Part shown: piece by piece, positions 61,066-64,000 of the stretch
How the letters are laid out: every line of letters starts with the position of its first letter
Position numbering within the stretch: position 1 is the first letter of the stretch
From: Pomacea canaliculata
Taxonomy: Eukaryota > Mollusca > Gastropoda > Architaenioglossa > Ampullariidae
Length of the DNA: 64,000 bases
Reading direction: 5' to 3'
NCBI RefSeq assembly: GCF_003073045.1
Contig: NC_037594.1
Location: 25,178,927 to 25,242,926 of the forward strand
Notes under the pieces: generated by a model
Told to the model about the DNA's origin: nothing
The model's input: only the letters and a program-made list of their open reading frames with translations
Database searches by the model: none
Position numbers and translations under genes: made by a program

Positions 61066-63557
61066 GTCACCGTACCTTTAGTCACTGCTCTCCCATTGTA
61101 CAACTCGCTTCTCGATGAGTAACCGACAGTTGGGAGGAGTTTAAGTGACAGCTCGCACCCCCATTCCATACCTTGTACTCACGTGATCAGTGCTGCTTAC
61201 AGGTTTCCTGAATACAATGCCAGGTGAGACAGAGACTGTGCCAGCTCTCATGGAACTACATGATGCGTGATATGTGTGATGCGGTGTCGATAATAATAAT
61301 AATTCAAAATAATGCTCACACATGTTCACAATAAGTATTTACCACTCGCATGTACGTTCATAAGATCCCCCCACACACACATCCTCTTTATGAAAAAGTT
61401 TTTGTCATACAGTCTTTACACATTTGTCGTTCAGACGGGACAAGATATTTGTGAATAATGTTCGTCTTTCGTACAACAGATTCGTGCGTGCTTACCGTGT
61501 AATTTGCTGTAAATGTTTATTTGGAAACACGTGTTTTGTGTGTACATATACCCACAATTATTGAACATTCAATGTTCCCACTGTAGAGTGTAGAGAGAAG
61601 CTGTAGATTGTATTTGGCACGAGAGAGACAAAAAACCAAAAAACAAAACAAATGCCAAAAACTATGAAGGCAAGATGGAGATATGTCCGGTCAGACAAAC
61701 TAAATAAATAGAAATAGCAAGATAGACACATAGCCAGATAGCTAGCTTATTAAATAGTAGATTTTTAAAGGACTCAAGTTTCCAGTGAGCGGAAATGATC
61801 ATGAAGCTGTATTCCTTTTAAAAACAAAAGCTCAGTTTTCAGGCAGAATTTCTCTTACCGTTACCATGGCTCGGAAAATGTTGCCAATGCAGTTATTTGA
61901 AGCGATCTTATTGGAGGGCGCTTGGCAGGAAGCTATAGATCTCCACTCCCTGAGGACTGGAGAACTCGACAACACGGAGCCATTTTGACGAACATAAAAA
62001 CAGTGGCATCACCTCAAATTTGTCTGGTGAGACATCGCGAGACTGTATGCAATCTGTGACCTTTGCACTCTCTGGCCTGCCTGTGCGGTTCTTGGAGTCT
62101 GTTCGTCAGGGTTACTGGTCCTTACCTTTGAAGTCTCGAGGAGGTGATGGAGCCGAGTCTGTGCCCATCCCCGCACATACAAAAACCAAAAAAAAACCCA
62201 CAAAAAATAGAGAAAAAAATCTGCTTGCATTTACCTCCCCTTCCACCACTCCCTGTGTGCTGAGTTCACATTGTAATAAATTTACAGGTGAAGGAACAGT
62301 TAGCTACACTGAGATCAGAAATGATGGGAATAAAACTGAGTTGCTTTAAGCATTTGGTCAGTAATTACCTACACTCGTCGCTTTTAGTCGTGGAAATTTT
62401 CTCTCGCAAGTTGGCGAGATGCCACGTTGCCTGCCCCCGACTCCCAGCATGCATCTGGAGAACTGAATTCTCTGACCGTGGTGTCGGCAGCAGGCAGGTC
62501 CCAAGCAGTAAGTAAGATGCTCCCATTTTGTTCCATTTCAGATGTCATTATTTAGTCTTTTGCTTCAGCGACTAACCTCAGGAGACACTAACTACAATTT
62601 CACAGTTCGTCTTACTTTGTATCCACATTTTTCACCTCTTTCTTACATCGTTGTTTTTTTTATGTTTTAAATATTTTACCTGTTCTGAGAAACGGTTATG
62701 AACGAATATTATTAGTTGCTTTGATCGAAAAAAACACCTCCAGAAGCTGTGCTGTGTTATTATGTTACTTTTATTTGCATTTATTGAATGAATTACTTTT
62801 CTAGTGATTGGTCGTTTGAAAAAGTACTTTTCGCTAATGCAGGTGTCTTTTATTGTGGTTTGTAGATAAACACTAACACAAAGTTAGCATCGAGCGTGCA
62901 TCTGAGATGTTTGTGGCAAAGATTCTTGGTTGGGGGAAAAAAAATGCAAATTCGGCGAACAACCCAGCCATCCATCTGCTAGTCTCTCTCTCCTGACCTG
63001 TGATTCCGTTATTGCTTATCTCCTTATTTGTTTTCTCCTTATCTCTTTGCCTACCTTTACCTTCATATTTAACGTTGACAGCTCACTTTCTTCTACCAAT
63101 TTTTATAAAATAAATATTCTAAAGTACGCAACTGCTGTTATAGAAGACAAATTATACTGCCTGCTGCTACTAAAAAATAAATAATGGGTTTATTTACTTT
63201 GCATAATTTACTAAAATTCGTATGATTTTCAATCTTAAAGTCGAAGAAAATACTTAGACATACTATTGTGTTTTTATGAAAAAGTGTTTTTGGAGTACTT
63301 ACATTTTGTCGCCAAGTAACTGGGAATACATTTTGGAAAATGTTTCGATGAACCAACTGTATTCCATAGATTTAAGCAGTTATTAATCTATTAGTTATTT
63401 TAACAAGCTGAAAGTAGCAAAGTTAGTAAGACACTCAGGTATCAGAAAAAGCAAGGGTTTGCTACAAGGTAAGAGCGACTGACCCCACCAGTTGACCTCT
63501 TACCTGTAAATCTGAATTTAATGAACTTATAGAAGGTTGTGACACTGCCAGGTGAAT

Positions 63558-63687
63558 TGTGGATCATGTCAGACTGTTCGTGTGGATCATGTCAGACTGT
63601 TCATGTGGATCATGTCAGACTGTTCATGTGGATCATGTCAGACTGTTCATGTGGATCATGTCAGACTGTTCATGTGGAGTATGTCAG
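63558..63687 (+). repeat. 23-bp tandem repeat, about 5.6 copies
   Basis: TGTGGATCATGTCAGACTGT plus TCA is nearly perfect in five units, so the array is probably young. Confidence 0.95.
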
Positions 63688-64000
63688 GTTTTCGTGGAGG
63701 TCGAGAGATAAGTGAATGAACTCCAGGCTACTGTAGGATGTCTAGCTGGTGTCTAGCTGGCTATACTGTTTCTATGGCAAGTGCATCGTGTGACTGTGAA
63801 GTGTGTAGCATGTGTAGCACAGTTTGTGTGTGAAGTTTGTGACTGTGTAGCGTGTGACAGTGTGTAGTTTGTCTTCTGCCTTACCTCAAATTTTTGTTAT
63901 TTTGATTCTTGTTCGTTTAGAGGTTTCGGAAATTTGATTTCTTGTCTTCAAAATACAGATGGATATTCTCTATAGATTGAATGCTCTAAAGATTGATACA

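Larger units (their letters stand above)
55467..64000. other. Gene-poor right end
   Basis: Repeats are listed separately. The longest frame (57956-58375, plus, 139 codons) has no motif, and its composition looks random. A GC-rich block at 59760-60320 is open on both strands without clear splice sites. A Kozak-like ATGG at 61869 starts a 40-codon frame with no further support. Confidence 0.4.

Noticed and set aside
61785-61988. Plus-strand gene start with Kozak-like ATGG
   Set aside because: The frame ends after 40 codons and no downstream exon is evident.

Overview
This is animal nuclear DNA: intron-rich genes with GT..AG splice sites, AATAAA poly(A) signals, eukaryotic tRNA genes (two with introns), hAT elements, tRNA-derived SINEs and many microsatellites. 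A lophotrochozoan, probably a gastropod mollusc, is my inference from gene style and repeat types; nothing in the sequence proves it. There is no bacterial gene, operon, CRISPR array or rRNA.

Layout. 1-12,200 is mostly non-coding: a LINE ORF1 fragment (1556-2026, minus), microsatellites, a 440-bp hAT element (10799-11238) and tRNA-Lys(UUU) (11367-11439, minus). 12,241-27,510 (minus) is one gene of 24 coding exons that I could rebuild from splice sites and phases. It encodes an adhesion-type GPCR: signal peptide, C-type lectin domain, Ser/Thr/Pro-rich stalk, GAIN/GPS region, seven-helix domain and cytoplasmic tail. Its introns hold an intron-bearing elongator tRNA-Met(CAU) and an intron-bearing tRNA-Leu(CAA) whose 3' end is tandemly duplicated. 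31,836-36,661 (minus) is a six-exon gene for a 470-residue RING-finger/coiled-coil protein. At 38,148-38,233 (minus) is the probable last exon of an unidentified gene. 40,058-40,461 (minus) may encode a secreted peptide precursor. 45,500-49,258 (minus) is a five-exon gene for a 264-residue DUF1295 (steroid 5-alpha-reductase-like) membrane protein. From 49.3 kb to the end I find no gene I can defend, only repeats and one orphan possible last exon (55.3 kb).

All three well-supported protein genes lie on the minus strand and look functionally unrelated, as is usual in animal genomes. The GPCR model needs three single-base frame corrections although every splice site is intact, so either the assembly has residual indels or the gene is a young pseudogene. 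Four kinds of hAT element have matching target-site duplications, so hAT transposons have shaped this locus repeatedly.
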